From the NCBI GenBank assembly GCA_027625915.1, contig JANTQA010000051.1, forward strand, positions 2,418,501 through 2,482,500: a DNA stretch of 64,000 nucleotides, written 5' to 3'. Position 1 is the stretch's first letter, and each line of letters starts with the position of its first letter. Source of the DNA: Anaeramoeba flamelloides (lineage: Eukaryota > Metamonada > Anaeramoebidae). The translations under genes and the position numbers were made by a program. Positions 11,829 through 23,552 of the stretch are shown here, one piece after another. The notes beneath the pieces were generated by a model. It worked only from the letters and a program-made list of their open reading frames with translations, was not told where the DNA came from and searched no databases.

Positions 11829-11871
<43 letters not shown>
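11829..11871. repeat. (AT)n microsatellite
   Basis: About 43 bases of uninterrupted AT alternation. Shorter tracts of the same type lie at 21163-21184, 21664-21689, 55379-55401 and 63784-63805. Confidence 0.95.
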
Positions 11872-11874
<3 letters not shown>

Positions 11875-12063
11875 CTAAACCTAGAGTTAAAGAATAATAT
11901 AGAAAAAAACCTACAAATCGCAATTTAGAATTATTTTAAGTTTTTATAATTTGATCGAAAATATATATTTTTTTTTCACATCAAGGGAATTCATCTAATA
12001 AATCGAAATATCTGAAGAGGGTTTCAAATAAAATCATATTTTATTAAACTAATTTTTGAATCT

Positions 12064-12545
12064 TGATGATCAAAAGAATGTGTCGCCAAAAGACTATAAT
12101 CTGTATTTCAAAATATAATCCTTACTTTTTTTTTTTTTTTTGTTATTCCAATTCTGCAATCCTATTGTACACCTAAGTTAAAATCGGTTTTTATCGTTAA
12201 CTCCATTAGATATTCAGTGAATTTTAAATTAGTAAATCAATTTGTTGAAATTATTTCATAATATACTGGAAAATTATTATTAAAAAATTTTATTTTTTTC
12301 ATTGATTAAAAGATCAAATTGTTATCTCTATTTTTTGTGATAAATTATCCAAGTTGATCCTTTATTTTGAGAATTTTTTTTTGAATAATAGAACTTTAAG
12401 AAACCAAAATTATATTTAATATGGATTTATTGTTGGTTTCTTTGACCGATTAATATATAGCTCTTCTATAACAAAAAAAAAAAAAAAAAACGCTTTATAT
12501 TTTGAAACATGGGTTAAACTTTTACAAGTGCCCTATTGCGACAAC
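12064..12545. mobile_element. ~482-bp MITE (CCGTGTTTCAAAATA family), copy 1
   Basis: The left side reads tgatcaaaagaatgtgtcgc...actataatctgtatttcaaaatat and the right side ...cgctttatattttgaaaca...gtgccctattgcg. These match, in inverted order, the two ends of the copy at 55956-56437, and the interior (tgtacacctaagttaaaatc; agaactttaagaaacc) matches too. There is no coding capacity. The borders are approximate because this copy is worn. Confidence 0.65.
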
Positions 12546-12874
12546 AACAGATAAAATAGATGAAAATAGGATTTTAAATTGATTTTAGGAATTATTTAGA
12601 AATAGGAAGTTAAAATTTAATCAAAAATTATCCAATAAAAAGTTTATCGGTATAGAATTAAAAATAAAAACACTTAAAGAAGAAGTATTTATAACAAATT
12701 TTTAAGATAATACGGTCTAGAAATAAATGCTTTTTATTAATTTTTTCTGAATCAATTTTTTCATTTTTTGATATCCTTTTTTTTAGTTGGTCTGGAAATG
12801 GATTATAACATGGATGTATGATTCTCTCGTGTTTTTTAAAATCGGCATGTATTTGGTTACTGTTCGTTCAATTA

Positions 12875-13358
12875 TACAGTGGTGTAAATAACCCGTTTTT
12901 TTTTTATTTTAAACACTTTGCTAAAATTTTACTCATGCAAAAAAGATAGGTTGGGTGTGGAAATCAAAGATACGAATCAATGGGATGACAACAGCAATAA
13001 ACTTGAAGTACAATTCTTTAAAGAAATTTTAAAAAAGAATTATGAAGATATTGAAAGATTATAAAGTTAATTTTTTGGCAAAAAAATTAGCAAAATTTCA
13101 TTATTTGAATTTTGATAAAAAAATCATTTTATCTCACAAATTTTGTAAAAATGAATAAAATTGTTGAAACAATGTCATTTAATATTATTGATCCATTTTG
13201 ATTAATCAAAGATCTAACCTCAAAAGTCAATTTTAATCTGAACCAAGAATATATTTGTCTGTTTTTATCTTCAAATACCCATTTCCGAATAAAAAAACAT
13301 GAGTTAAATTTCAGTAATGTGTTAAAGGTTGTCAGCGTGGGTTATTTACACCACTGTA
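12875..13358. mobile_element. Tc1/mariner-type MITE with perfect terminal inverted repeats
   Basis: CAGTGGTGTAAATAACCC at 12877-12894 is matched perfectly by its reverse complement at 13339-13356, and both ends are flanked by TA. CAGT...-ended terminal repeats inside a TA duplication are the hallmark of Tc1/mariner. The 480-bp interior has no transposase frame, although a short stretch at ~12960-13060 reads KDTNQWDDNSNKLEVQFFK, possibly an eroded remnant. The perfect ends suggest recent insertion. Confidence 0.85.
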
Positions 13359-14367
13359 AACAGGGAAAAATCTCACTTCATCTTCAATATTCTTCTTTAC
13401 TAAATAATGTTCTCAAAGCAGTGGGTTGTCGTTTGTGGTTCTATTTGTATAAGGAAATAATTCAAAATGAAGTGAAATTTTTTCCTGTTGATAATTCTAA
13501 TACAAGTAAAGAAATGATTTGAATGATTTAGTATTAAATAAACTGTTGCTCTCAAAAATTAGTCAAATGTACTAGCCACATTCAAAAAGTAAGACTGGAA
13601 AAATAGGTTATCAAAAATAAGATGATCCTTAAATTTTTCTCAATTTAAGGATAACAGTGCCAAATGAATTCAGGGTATAATTCCCAATGCCACTCTTTTA
13701 TCTTGGCAAAAGTTCAGAGGGTTGTTTATTAACAGATTAAAATAGATTATTTTGACAAAATATCCAGTTTTTTTCGAGTTTACTTTTTGGTTAATATCCA
13801 AAAAATCCACTGACCACATTTAAAGAAATTCACATAAGAAAATATTTCCCCAATTGATTTTTCTTTAAAGTTGGTTATTTGTTTACAAAACACTAATAAC
13901 TCAGTTAAGTCAAATAATTAACATAAACGAATACTAGTCTTCACAACCACACTTTTAGTTTGTGGGTAAATGCAATAAAACAAAAAATAAATATCAAAAA
14001 AAGCATGTGTGTAAAAAAATAAATACTTTTAATCTCTGAATAAAAGATCCTCTGAACCTAAGCAAAAGGAAGGAAACACATTTGCGATATATCTGAAAAA
14101 TACCTTTGTTAGTTAACTTTTTTCAAAATGGAATAAAATAAAATATTGTCGAAAGAAAACTGAGAATAAAGTGGCAACTCAACCACTCTCTTCATTAGTT
14201 TTTCTTTCCCTGTTTGATGTGTTTCAAAATGACTAATATAAAAATTAAAGTTGATTTTATTTGGTACAATAATTAAGATTTAAAAAAAAGAAACAAAATA
14301 AACTCAGGACTATTGGGCTTAAATTTTGCCTTTCGTCAAATCGAAAAAAAAAAAAAAAAGATAAAAT

Positions 14368-15132
14368 TTAAAACATATTTTCAAGAGAAAGGTTTTCAAA
14401 TTCCCCAAAGTCTTTGTCCAAATTAACCATCCTGCTGAATTTGTTGTCTTGCCACAAAGGGCACTTTGTTCTTTTGGGTGGAGAAAAAGCCAACATTTTC
14501 TCTTTGTTATAATCATTGCCAATGCTAGAACCATTACCATTATCATTTAGTCCACAATTAGCAATTTTTTTCTCTTCATTTGTGAGATTTTTTGTGTTTT
14601 GGATCAGTTCTTCCAGAAAATCTTCTTGTTCAAACCGTGTTTCAGATTTGTCTTCGATCTTTGTTTCTATCAGCCCTTCAATTGGGGAGACAAATTGTGA
14701 TAATTCTTTTGAAAAATCATACTTTGAAAATTTGGTGTTGTTGAATCTAATGGTGTTTAAGGAGAGGAGAAATTGTTTGATGATAAAGGTTCAAAAAAAA
14801 AATAATTTATTAGAATCAAAAAGAAAGGTTTTTTTTTAACTTTTTGGAACCCAAGTGGTGGATCCAAATTGTAACTTTTTCGATCCAAAAGGTAGATCCA
14901 AATTTTAACTTTTCCATAATCAGAGCAAGAGAAGAGTATTTTCACTCTTCAAAATAGAATGTGTAAATAATTACCTTTTGGAAGCGAGATTTTTTTTTGG
15001 TTGTGGTACAATGAGATCTGGTCTTGAAAAGCGATTAAAATAACAATCACTTTGGCTTCGGATGGGCATTTGTTCAAGCTTGTTTGTGCGGATTGGAAAT
15101 GATGAAGATCTTGTTTGTTTGAGCTGGTTCAT
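14368..15132 (-). CDS. Hypothetical protein, 178 residues, two exons
   Basis: Exon 1 is 15132-14975 (ATG at 15130-15132) and exon 2 is 14746-14368 (TAA). The 228-base intron runs from GTAATT to CATTAG. Exon lengths 158 and 379 sum to 537, a multiple of three, and the junction restores an Arg codon (AG|A). Base composition is clearly less AT-rich than the surroundings. The product is polar and probably disordered: an N-terminal Ser/Arg/Gln segment (KQTRSSSFPIRTNKLEQ), a middle acidic segment (IETKIEDKSETRFEQEDFLE) and a C-terminal SPPKRTKCPLW motif that looks like a Cdk-type site (SPxK/R). There is no signal peptide, membrane segment or recognisable domain. I do not know its function. A regulatory or cell-cycle adaptor is possible only by motif. 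Confidence 0.65.
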
Positions 15133-18100
15133 TCTTTAGTGCTTGTTTAAAATCAAGAAAGAAAATATGAGTGGGTTTTAAATTTTGGAAAATTGTTCTA
15201 AGATTGTAAAAAGCAAAAAAAACGATTCTTGCGAATAATTTAAAAGTAAAAAAATGAGAAAAACCTAAAAATTTTAACCATTTTTAAAGGAAATGTGGAA
15301 GTGTAAACAATAGATCTCAAAAAAGAACTCTTTTGAACGACCAAAAAACCTTTTGGATTTCCCATTCAAAAACTAGTAACTTTTCAAAGCTTTCTTTACA
15401 ACTTTCCATCAAAAACTTTCTTTTTTCAATTGGGTTCTTTGATTCTGAGTTTACTTTCTCAAACATTTTATTTGAAAAGTAATTTAAAAAATAGGATAAA
15501 AAATGGAAAAAAAAATATGGGTAAACAGAAAGAGTGCGTTCAAATAACACTCCACTTTTGAAATTATGTACTAATAAAATTTAATTTAAAAAAGAAAAAA
15601 TAGAAGGCAAACTAATTTAAAACCTTCAAAAGAAAAAACGAGTTTATCCACTGTAACATTTGAACAGCTCTTTTTTTCCACATTTTAGATTTTTAATGAC
15701 AAGAGATCATTTTTTTATTTTTTTTTTGTAAGAAAAAGTTGGATTAAAAGAATTAACATTCTTTTAATTTTCAAGGTTAAGGATTAACATCTTGAACCTT
15801 ACAATTCCACTCTATTATTTATATCAAAACAAAAGGAACAAAATTTTCATTTAGCTTATATCAAAATATTTAGTTTATAAATCTTGGAAAATTTCAAATT
15901 TAAAATTTCAAGAAAAGCATAAATTATTAATTTCGCCTTCTTTAGAATTGTGATCTTTGGTGATTTATTTTAATTCTTGGAATATGATTTTGTTAATATT
16001 GGAATGAAAATTTTGATTTTTTTGAGTTGAAATTAACAGTAAGATGATTTATAAAATAAAATCCCAACTAATATCTCGAATTAAACTTTTTAAACAGATC
16101 AAAAACATACCAGAAGTATTTCAAAGATTAATCCTTCCTTTATAAATTCAAGGAAATTATATTTTTTAAACGTTATGGGAGTCGCAATGTATAGTTACTG
16201 TGTTGCTTGATTCAATGGGGTGGTTGAAGATTTGATCAAATAATTAAATATTTATAACTTTAGTTGCCTTTTTCAAATGAGATTTTTAAAAAAAAAAAAA
16301 TAATTTTATTTGAGAAATTCAACAAATTTGTTATTTGAAGGTAAACAGTTTCCAGAACTGTTTCTTTCAGAACACACCTGCAAGTTTTTTTCAAAATAGT
16401 ATCAATAAATCTCAAATAATTCTGAAAATTTTTGATTTGAGATAAACTTTTGATTATTTTGTTAACTGTGTAATTCAAACACTTGATTCCCAAGAAGACT
16501 TTCAATACAATTCTATTTTAATGCTTTCTTCAAATTTTACCAAATAAAATTCTGAATTTGTCTTTTAACAAAAAGAATTTGCAAATTCGCAGAATGTATT
16601 TAAACTTAAATAGTTAAAAGATTTTTAAACAATTAAAAGAAGAAGAAGTAAAAAAATCTTCCTTTTAGTGCTTTGTAATTATGAAGGGACAAGACGTTAA
16701 GTTGTTTCGTAACCAACTCCCAGACTTATTGCTCAAGAAAAATCTGAAAAAATAATTCAACTCAAAAATATTTTTTTTCCGTTTTACAGAATAGAAAAAC
16801 AAATAAGAAATTTTCTTCCTTCTAAAAATGGTTTTCTTTTTCTTATTCTATTGATACAAACTTCATGGACATGTTTACAAAGTCTTTTTTTTGTTTCCAA
16901 ACAAATAATTTTTCTTATTTGTCGAGTGATTTGTGTATTCTGGTAAACTCTGTGCAATTTTACTAATAGAAATGATTGTGATTCTACCAAAATAATATAT
17001 CTTGTACAAAATAACTCGTAACTAGAAAAACATTTGATGTTTTAAATGACAAGAAATTCTATTTAATTAACGATCTAAGATGTTGGGTTTTTTTTTTTTG
17101 TTTACTTTGACAAAATGTAAACTAAATTTTCTCGTGAAATTTCATTGAACACATGTTCTTTTTTTTTAAAGAAAAAAGAATATCACAAATTACATCAAAA
17201 CTATTCTCAAATTTCATACCCCATTGCCCCCCTGGGAAAATTTTCTTTATTTATGAAAAAAACTTGAAAATTAAAGAAATGATTTTTTATACAAAGACAT
17301 TCCAATATATTTAATAAAATTTTTCTTCAATTTCTATTTTTTTAACTTTGGGATCTCATCTTTTAAAAAAACACAAGAGAAAGAATCTTTTCAAGTCCAG
17401 CCAACGTTACAAAATAATATAATATTGGAAACAATAAAATACTATATTCGGAACTTATGTAAAAAAAATTCTAATTGTTCAAAGATATAAAAATTTTTAG
17501 ATATTTATTTAATTTTATCAGTATCTATTAAAGAATCTGCTTATTCACTCAAACTTTTTTTTTTAAAGATTGGTATTTATTTAATTTTGAGTTATTTTAA
17601 AGAAGCACCCAAATAAAATTAGATGATCACATCAAGTCTTTTGATCGATTAATAATTGTATTTAAAATTTGAAAAAAATTCAATAGAAACTTTTTTTTTT
17701 TGGCATCCACTTTCCGACTTTTTATAGAAAACTAAATTGGGTTTAAAAATCGTCTGATGAGCAGTTTTTAGGATCTTTGGACCGAATTTTGAATCAGAAG
17801 ACGAAATTTAGTCACTTCATGATCCCCTCTTTAACCGATTAAGTATTTAATATGAAGAACAAATTTAGTAATTCTACATTTTTTTTTTTTTTTCTTTAAC
17901 CATAATATGATTTTATTTGAAGACGAAATTGTATTTTTTTCAAATAAAATTTTCTTTAGGATATTCGAAAAATAGTCAATTATAACACCCAAAATCCAAA
18001 ATTAGTTTTATAAATATTTCTAAAAAAAATTAATTTTTTAGAATGATTCTTGAGAACATTTCCAAAAGGTTTATTTTTCAAAAAAAAATCCAAAATTAAA

Positions 18101-19189
18101 AATATTTTGTATTTTTTTTTATTTGTGAAAATGTGAAAATGACTTTTAAAAAATTAACTAATTTTTTTTTACTAAATAAACTCGTTTTAATAAATTGTCA
18201 ATAATTTGTAATAAAAAAATCAAAAAAAATCTAAAGATTCTTTTCTTTATGTATCCATAAACAACTAAATCATTAAATTTTATAAATAATTCAACATTAG
18301 ATTAGTTTTAATAATATATATAAAATTCAAAAATTTAAATACAGTTAAGGAAATTCGAATTTTATGGTTAGCGAATACTAATTTTCCACCTAGTAACATA
18401 TCTATTGACTTAAAAGAAACTTGATCTAAGGGATCTTGCTAATATGAAAAATTAAGGTTTTTTTTTGAAGTATTTTGAGTTTGGCAAAGCGTTTTTTAGG
18501 CTGAATTTAACATCTGTGTTATTGTTTCTTCATAAATCTTGATAGTATTCTTGAAAAAATAAAGAATTCCTTGCTTTCTTCTTTGGTGTATCCAAATTTA
18601 CTTATTTGATGCTGAATTTTTTTGGGTTAATTTTGTTTAGTTGGGTATTCAAAAGATAAGTGTATCGATTTAGTTAATAGGGTTGTTATTTACCCCCCCC
18701 CCCAACACTTTTCTTTTCCAATCACTTCCAAGTTGTGTTTGAATTAAAAAGCTGGTTGTTGACTTTTTTTTTTACTTATTTTTTTGAATACTCAAATCCA
18801 AATTAGTCATCAACAAATTTTGAAGAAAAAATTTCATTAGGAAAATTTCAATCCACTTCCCTTTCAAGTATGTTAGAGTGTAGCGAGAGAGTCTAAATAT
18901 ACTTGAAAAGAAAGTGGAGTGGAATTTTCTTAATATCAAAAAAAAATAGCTTTTTATTTTTGCCTTTTTTTGTAAGTGAAATTCAAGAAGTTTTTGGATC
19001 AATAAATGATTTTCCAGCCAAATCTAAAAAAACCCAAAAATCCCAAAAATTGTAATATTTTGACTTTTCCTCAATTCATTAACTTTTAAAGCTTTTTTTC
19101 TGTTTATAATATTTTATTTCAACCGCACATATAATAAAATCCGAATAGTCCTTAATTCGGATTAAAAAAAGTTTTTGAAAATTACTGAG

Positions 19190-19830
19190 ATTTATAAAAC
19201 CCTGTTTATTTTCAAAATTTTCGACACAGCTAAAACAGTTCAAACAACAAAAATAATACATTTTGAATTAAATGGTGAATAATTTAGATTTTTGTAAAAT
19301 ATGAAATCAATTTTTCATCTATTAACTTTTTTATTTTCATTCAATTTTTTGAATTTCGTAACTGTTTAGGCTGAAAAATATATTTTTCTCGACGATTGAT
19401 ATTATGTTAAGGACAGGTTGTTTAAAATAGAAAAACTCAAATAAAATTATTCAAAGGTGTCTAAACTTTTGATCGATCAATAATCCTAATAGAATTTCAA
19501 CAAATTTCTTAAGTAATTTTATTGTTTCGCTATCTGAAAAAGTTTTAACAGGCCAATACGTTATTAGACTGATAATTATTTTATTTTTGATTTGGTGTAA
19601 TTTGTAATTTATAAAAAAATGTTAAAAATTAAATTAAAAAATGCTACTAATTTTGGTGTTTCTCCTTGAATTTGATAAATAAGATTTTTTTTTTCAAAAT
19701 TGAAAATTTTATGTTGAAAATTTCGAATTGGAGTTTATTTAAATGTTTTTTTTTAAAAAAACAAAAAATAAAAACAAAATCTAAAAAAAAATTGAATAAT
19801 ATGTTTTGAAATAACCATTGTACATTTGTA
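19190..19830 (+). repeat. 0.7-kb dispersed repeat, copy A
   Basis: It shares an ordered series of matches with 29310-30010 and 62990-63730: cacagctaaaacagttcaaa, then atttttgtaaaatatgaaat, then gatcgatcaataatcctaat, then agaatttcaacaaattt, then gaattggagttt. Copy A is the most diverged. No coding frame and no clear terminal repeats are seen. Confidence 0.6.
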
Positions 19831-20080
19831 GTAATAATAGTTTGAGTGATAATGTTAACAATATTTTTTTTTGTTAATAGATATGTTGAAAACATGATTT
19901 TACCTCGTTTTTATTGTTTTTTCTAATTATTATATAATTTGTTCAAAAAATTGTGTTTAGGAATAAAAAAAAAAAAGAAAACAATAAAAGAAGAAGAAGA
20001 AAAAAGAAATTTGAAAAAGAATAGAGCAATGATTATGATTGAAAAATACACAATTTTATTGGAATAATAAGATTAGTACA

Positions 20081-20284
20081 TACCACCAGTTTCAAATTTA
20101 AGGCACAAACTTTGAACGAAAATTTAAGGCAAAAAAAAATCTAAAATTAAGGCACCAAATTTGGATTTTTTTTTTTTTTACAAATTATTATACTAGAATC
20201 TGAATTTTGTACCTTAATTTGATATATTTTTTTTTGCCTTAAATTTCGTTCAAAGTTTGTGCCTTAAAAGTTGAACTGACTGTA
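20081..20284. mobile_element. ~204-bp hairpin MITE (CAGTCAGTTC family), copy 2
   Basis: It is nearly a perfect fold-back: aaggcacaaactttgaacga at the left pairs with tcgttcaaagtttgtgcctt at the right, and both arms carry aaggcaaaaaaaaatct-like tracts. The right end gaactgactgta is the reverse complement of the family end TACAGTCAGTTC. Confidence 0.8.
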
Positions 20285-22420
20285 AAACAACAAAAAACCC
20301 ATAAAAACTTCAAAATAGTGATTAAATTATTTAAAATAAAAGTTTATATGAAAAACATAAAAGAATTATTTTTATTATATTCAATATTTTCCTTGCGCCA
20401 CAAATAACCTAAAATTCCATTATGTTTAAAAGAGAATGTTTAAAATGATATTGATATTCTAATATATTAATTGTCTTATTTACCTTTAATCCAGATTTAG
20501 ATTATAATAAAAAGTCAAAATAGTTCCAAGATAAATTATTTAGGTTATTGTAATTTTTTTTTGGTTATTGGAAAAACAAATAATAATTATTGTTTTTTCA
20601 ATTCTTTTTAATATTTTTTTTCTTCATATTTTAAATAAGAAATTTTATTACAATAACAGTACTTCAAAATCCAATACATTGTTTTATTAATAATAACATC
20701 AAAAAAAGTTGTTAATTTTATGATAAAAAAACAATTAAAAAATTTATTACCGAAGAAATTTAATTTTTTTTTTTTTAGATAAAATTGTAATAAATATTAA
20801 ATCAAGAGAAAAAAAAAAATTCATTTACTTAGGAAAAAAATAAAAGTTAATATGAATATTTTTGGAAAAAATCAATTTAAATAATAGAAAATACCTGAAA
20901 AAAAAAAAACAAAACAAAAAAAATGTCAAATATTTTCATTTATAACATTGACCTTAAATCAATTAAAACTTTTTTAATAGATAAATTATTCAACCCTAAA
21001 TTTAATCAAAAAAAAATATAAAGGGTAGAAAAATCTCAATTATTAATCTGACTCGAACTATTGACCAAATAATAAAAAAATAGAAAAAAAAAATTCTTGT
21101 TGAAAAAATTTCCAAATTTGGCATTATTAAAAATAATATTATTTTTTTTTAAAATTTAATTTATATATATATATATATATATATTTAATTATTTAGAATC
21201 AAAGATATAAATTGCCATCGATGTTAATCAATTTTCAAAACAAAATTTCTATACTGTGTTAAAATATCTAAGATAAGGAATAAATTATTTAATGTAATAT
21301 TTTCTCAATTTTGGGGTACATATGGGTCTTAAAAAATTTTCAGTGAAGTATGAAGTGTTTTAATCATTAAAACTAAAAAGTTTTTTATGTCTAGAAAAAC
21401 TTTTCCAAAAAAAAAAATGTTTTTTTTTTTTAACAAAATTTCGATTGAAAAATAATAAAATGTCTTTATCTAAGAAATTATTCAAAGGTTGAAAATACAA
21501 TTTCAAGTTATTTTTTTATTATAGGTAACTTTACAATTATTAATGGTAAAAATTTTTTTCTAAGATATTTTTTTATAAATTTCATATTTTATACCCCATC
21601 AGTTAAAATTCAAATTAAAAATTTTATTTCAAAGGCAATTGGGGTATTCCGGGGTTCTATATGATATATATATATATATATATATATAAGATTATTTTCA
21701 TTCAATTAGTTTTACCTAAGTGTTTGCTATCAGTATGAAAATACTGAAAATTTATTATAAAAATTAAAAACCACATAACTTCAATACAACTTCAAATTCC
21801 AATCTCATAATTAAAGAGTAGCTAGAATAAAATAAAAAAATAAAAACAAAAAATAATAAATATATTTTTTTTAATCTTTAGAAAAAAGTTTATATGACAT
21901 AAAATAAATGGAAAGATAATAGTTATCACGTACAAAAATAATTCCGATGGAAGATACACCCTTAAATCTTTTAAAATCCTTTTCAAAAATCAAAGATGAA
22001 AAAGGGATCTCGGAAATTCAACAATTTTTGATTTTCAGGTTCAATAGAGTTATAATTACTTTAATAATCTAATTTGTACATATATTGAAAAAATGATAAA
22101 AAAAAGTATACCATTTTATCGATAATTTAATATTTTGTAAAACAACATATGCATTAAAAAGATATCTTATTTTTTAATTTTTTTTTTGAACAATCAATAT
22201 TTTTTTAAACGCTATGAAACCCTTTAGATGGGTCTTCAAGAGAATGATTATTTTTAAAAATATCAGATAGTTTATATCTTGCAAAAATACGAGTTAATAA
22301 AAGAATAATAAGCTTCGTACTTGTTGATTTTTTAATTTTGATTATTATTTGAGATTTTCATATTTCAAATATTTTTATTCTATTTTTTAATCATATTTGT
22401 ATGGAAAATAAAATAAAAAA

Positions 22421-22624
22421 TACACCCAATTTAACTTTTAAGGCACAAACTTTGAACGAAAATTTAATTTATCAAAAAAAATCTCAAATTAAGGCACAAC
22501 ATTTGGGATTTTTTTTTTTAACTTATTTTACTCGAATATGAATTTTGGACCCCAATTTTAGATTTTTTTTGTTCCTTAAATTTGAGTTGAACGTTTGGAT
22601 CTTAAAAATGGAACTGTCTGGATA
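22421..22624. mobile_element. ~204-bp hairpin MITE (CAGTCAGTTC family), copy 3
   Basis: It carries the same arms as copy 2 (aaggcacaaactttgaacga at 22440) but is more diverged at the right arm (gttgaacgtttggatctt) and right end (aactgtctggata). It is a worn copy. Confidence 0.7.
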
Positions 22625-23552
22625 GTTGCAATTAATCCACCATATTTCTACAAACCCCAAGTACTGGCGTATCTGGTGAAAAACCCCAAAACTGTATATA
22701 AAAAAGTTCTTGAAAGAGTTTTTTAAAATCAGTTAAATTTACCTGTTTGAAATTTCTTTTTAAAAAAATGAATTTTTCAAATATCCAACCATTATCACCA
22801 CTCTTAGAATATTTCAAATTTGATTTTAATATTTCATAATGTCCAATAAAAATTAATATAATACAAAACAATCTCTATTACTGTTCTAAATATTTTTTTT
22901 TCAGTTACTTTTAGAAGTTTGAAATGTTTTCAAATTTGAACTTGCACTTGATAAACTCTTAAAGTCATTTTTTTAAAAATTTTCATTTAAAAATCTATTT
23001 TTTGAAAAGTTTCTTCATACCTCAGAAAGTTTGTAATTTTTTATCACAATTTCTGCAGATGAAAAAAAACCCTTTTTGAATTAAAAGGAAAATAAGATCA
23101 TAATTATGTAACAGCGCATAGGTGGAAGGTCATCCAAAAGATTTCCTAGCATTTGAAACAATTCCAAATTTTATCATAAAAATTAATTGATTCTAAAATC
23201 AATTTTTCGACTAAAAAAATTGTAAAAAAAGCAAAGAAAAACCGAAATTTTTACCAATTCTCTAACTACCACTCTTTCGTATAACACACATAATTTCAAT
23301 TCATATTTCTCAAACAAACCTTGAACTAATATATTTTAATTTTAAGATAAAATAAACTTTTTAATAAACATTTTCTATTTCTACAAAGAGAACACTTTTG
23401 GAGTTTAGCTTAACAAACTGGCTTTGTAAAATTCGATAGTTAAGGTGAAAAAATATCCAAAATGGAAATTTTTATTTTTTAAATTTTATCCTCTTTTCAC
23501 TTTTCTTTTTTTTTCAAATAAAATCAAATTTTTGTAATATCAAATCAATTTC

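Larger units (their letters stand above)
7512..14367. other. Intergenic region with three MITE families
   Basis: There is no supported gene in 6.9 kb. It holds a 200-bp hairpin MITE (10426-10625), an (AT)n tract (11829-11871), a 482-bp MITE (12064-12545), a Tc1/mariner-type MITE (12875-13358) and a GAAA microsatellite (10638-10675). Open frames of 60-70 residues here are Phe/Ile/Lys noise. Confidence 0.5.
15133..23552. other. Intergenic region, 8.4 kb
   Basis: It holds two hairpin MITEs (20081-20284, 22421-22624), one copy of a 0.7-kb dispersed repeat (19190-19830), an 11-C run at 18693-18703 and (AT)n tracts. Short stretches on the minus strand between about 16990 and 16140 read less noisily (for example SNKSGSWLRNNLTSC near 16690-16735, FNHPIESSNTVTIHC near 16170-16225), but they could not be joined into a gene. 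Confidence 0.45.
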
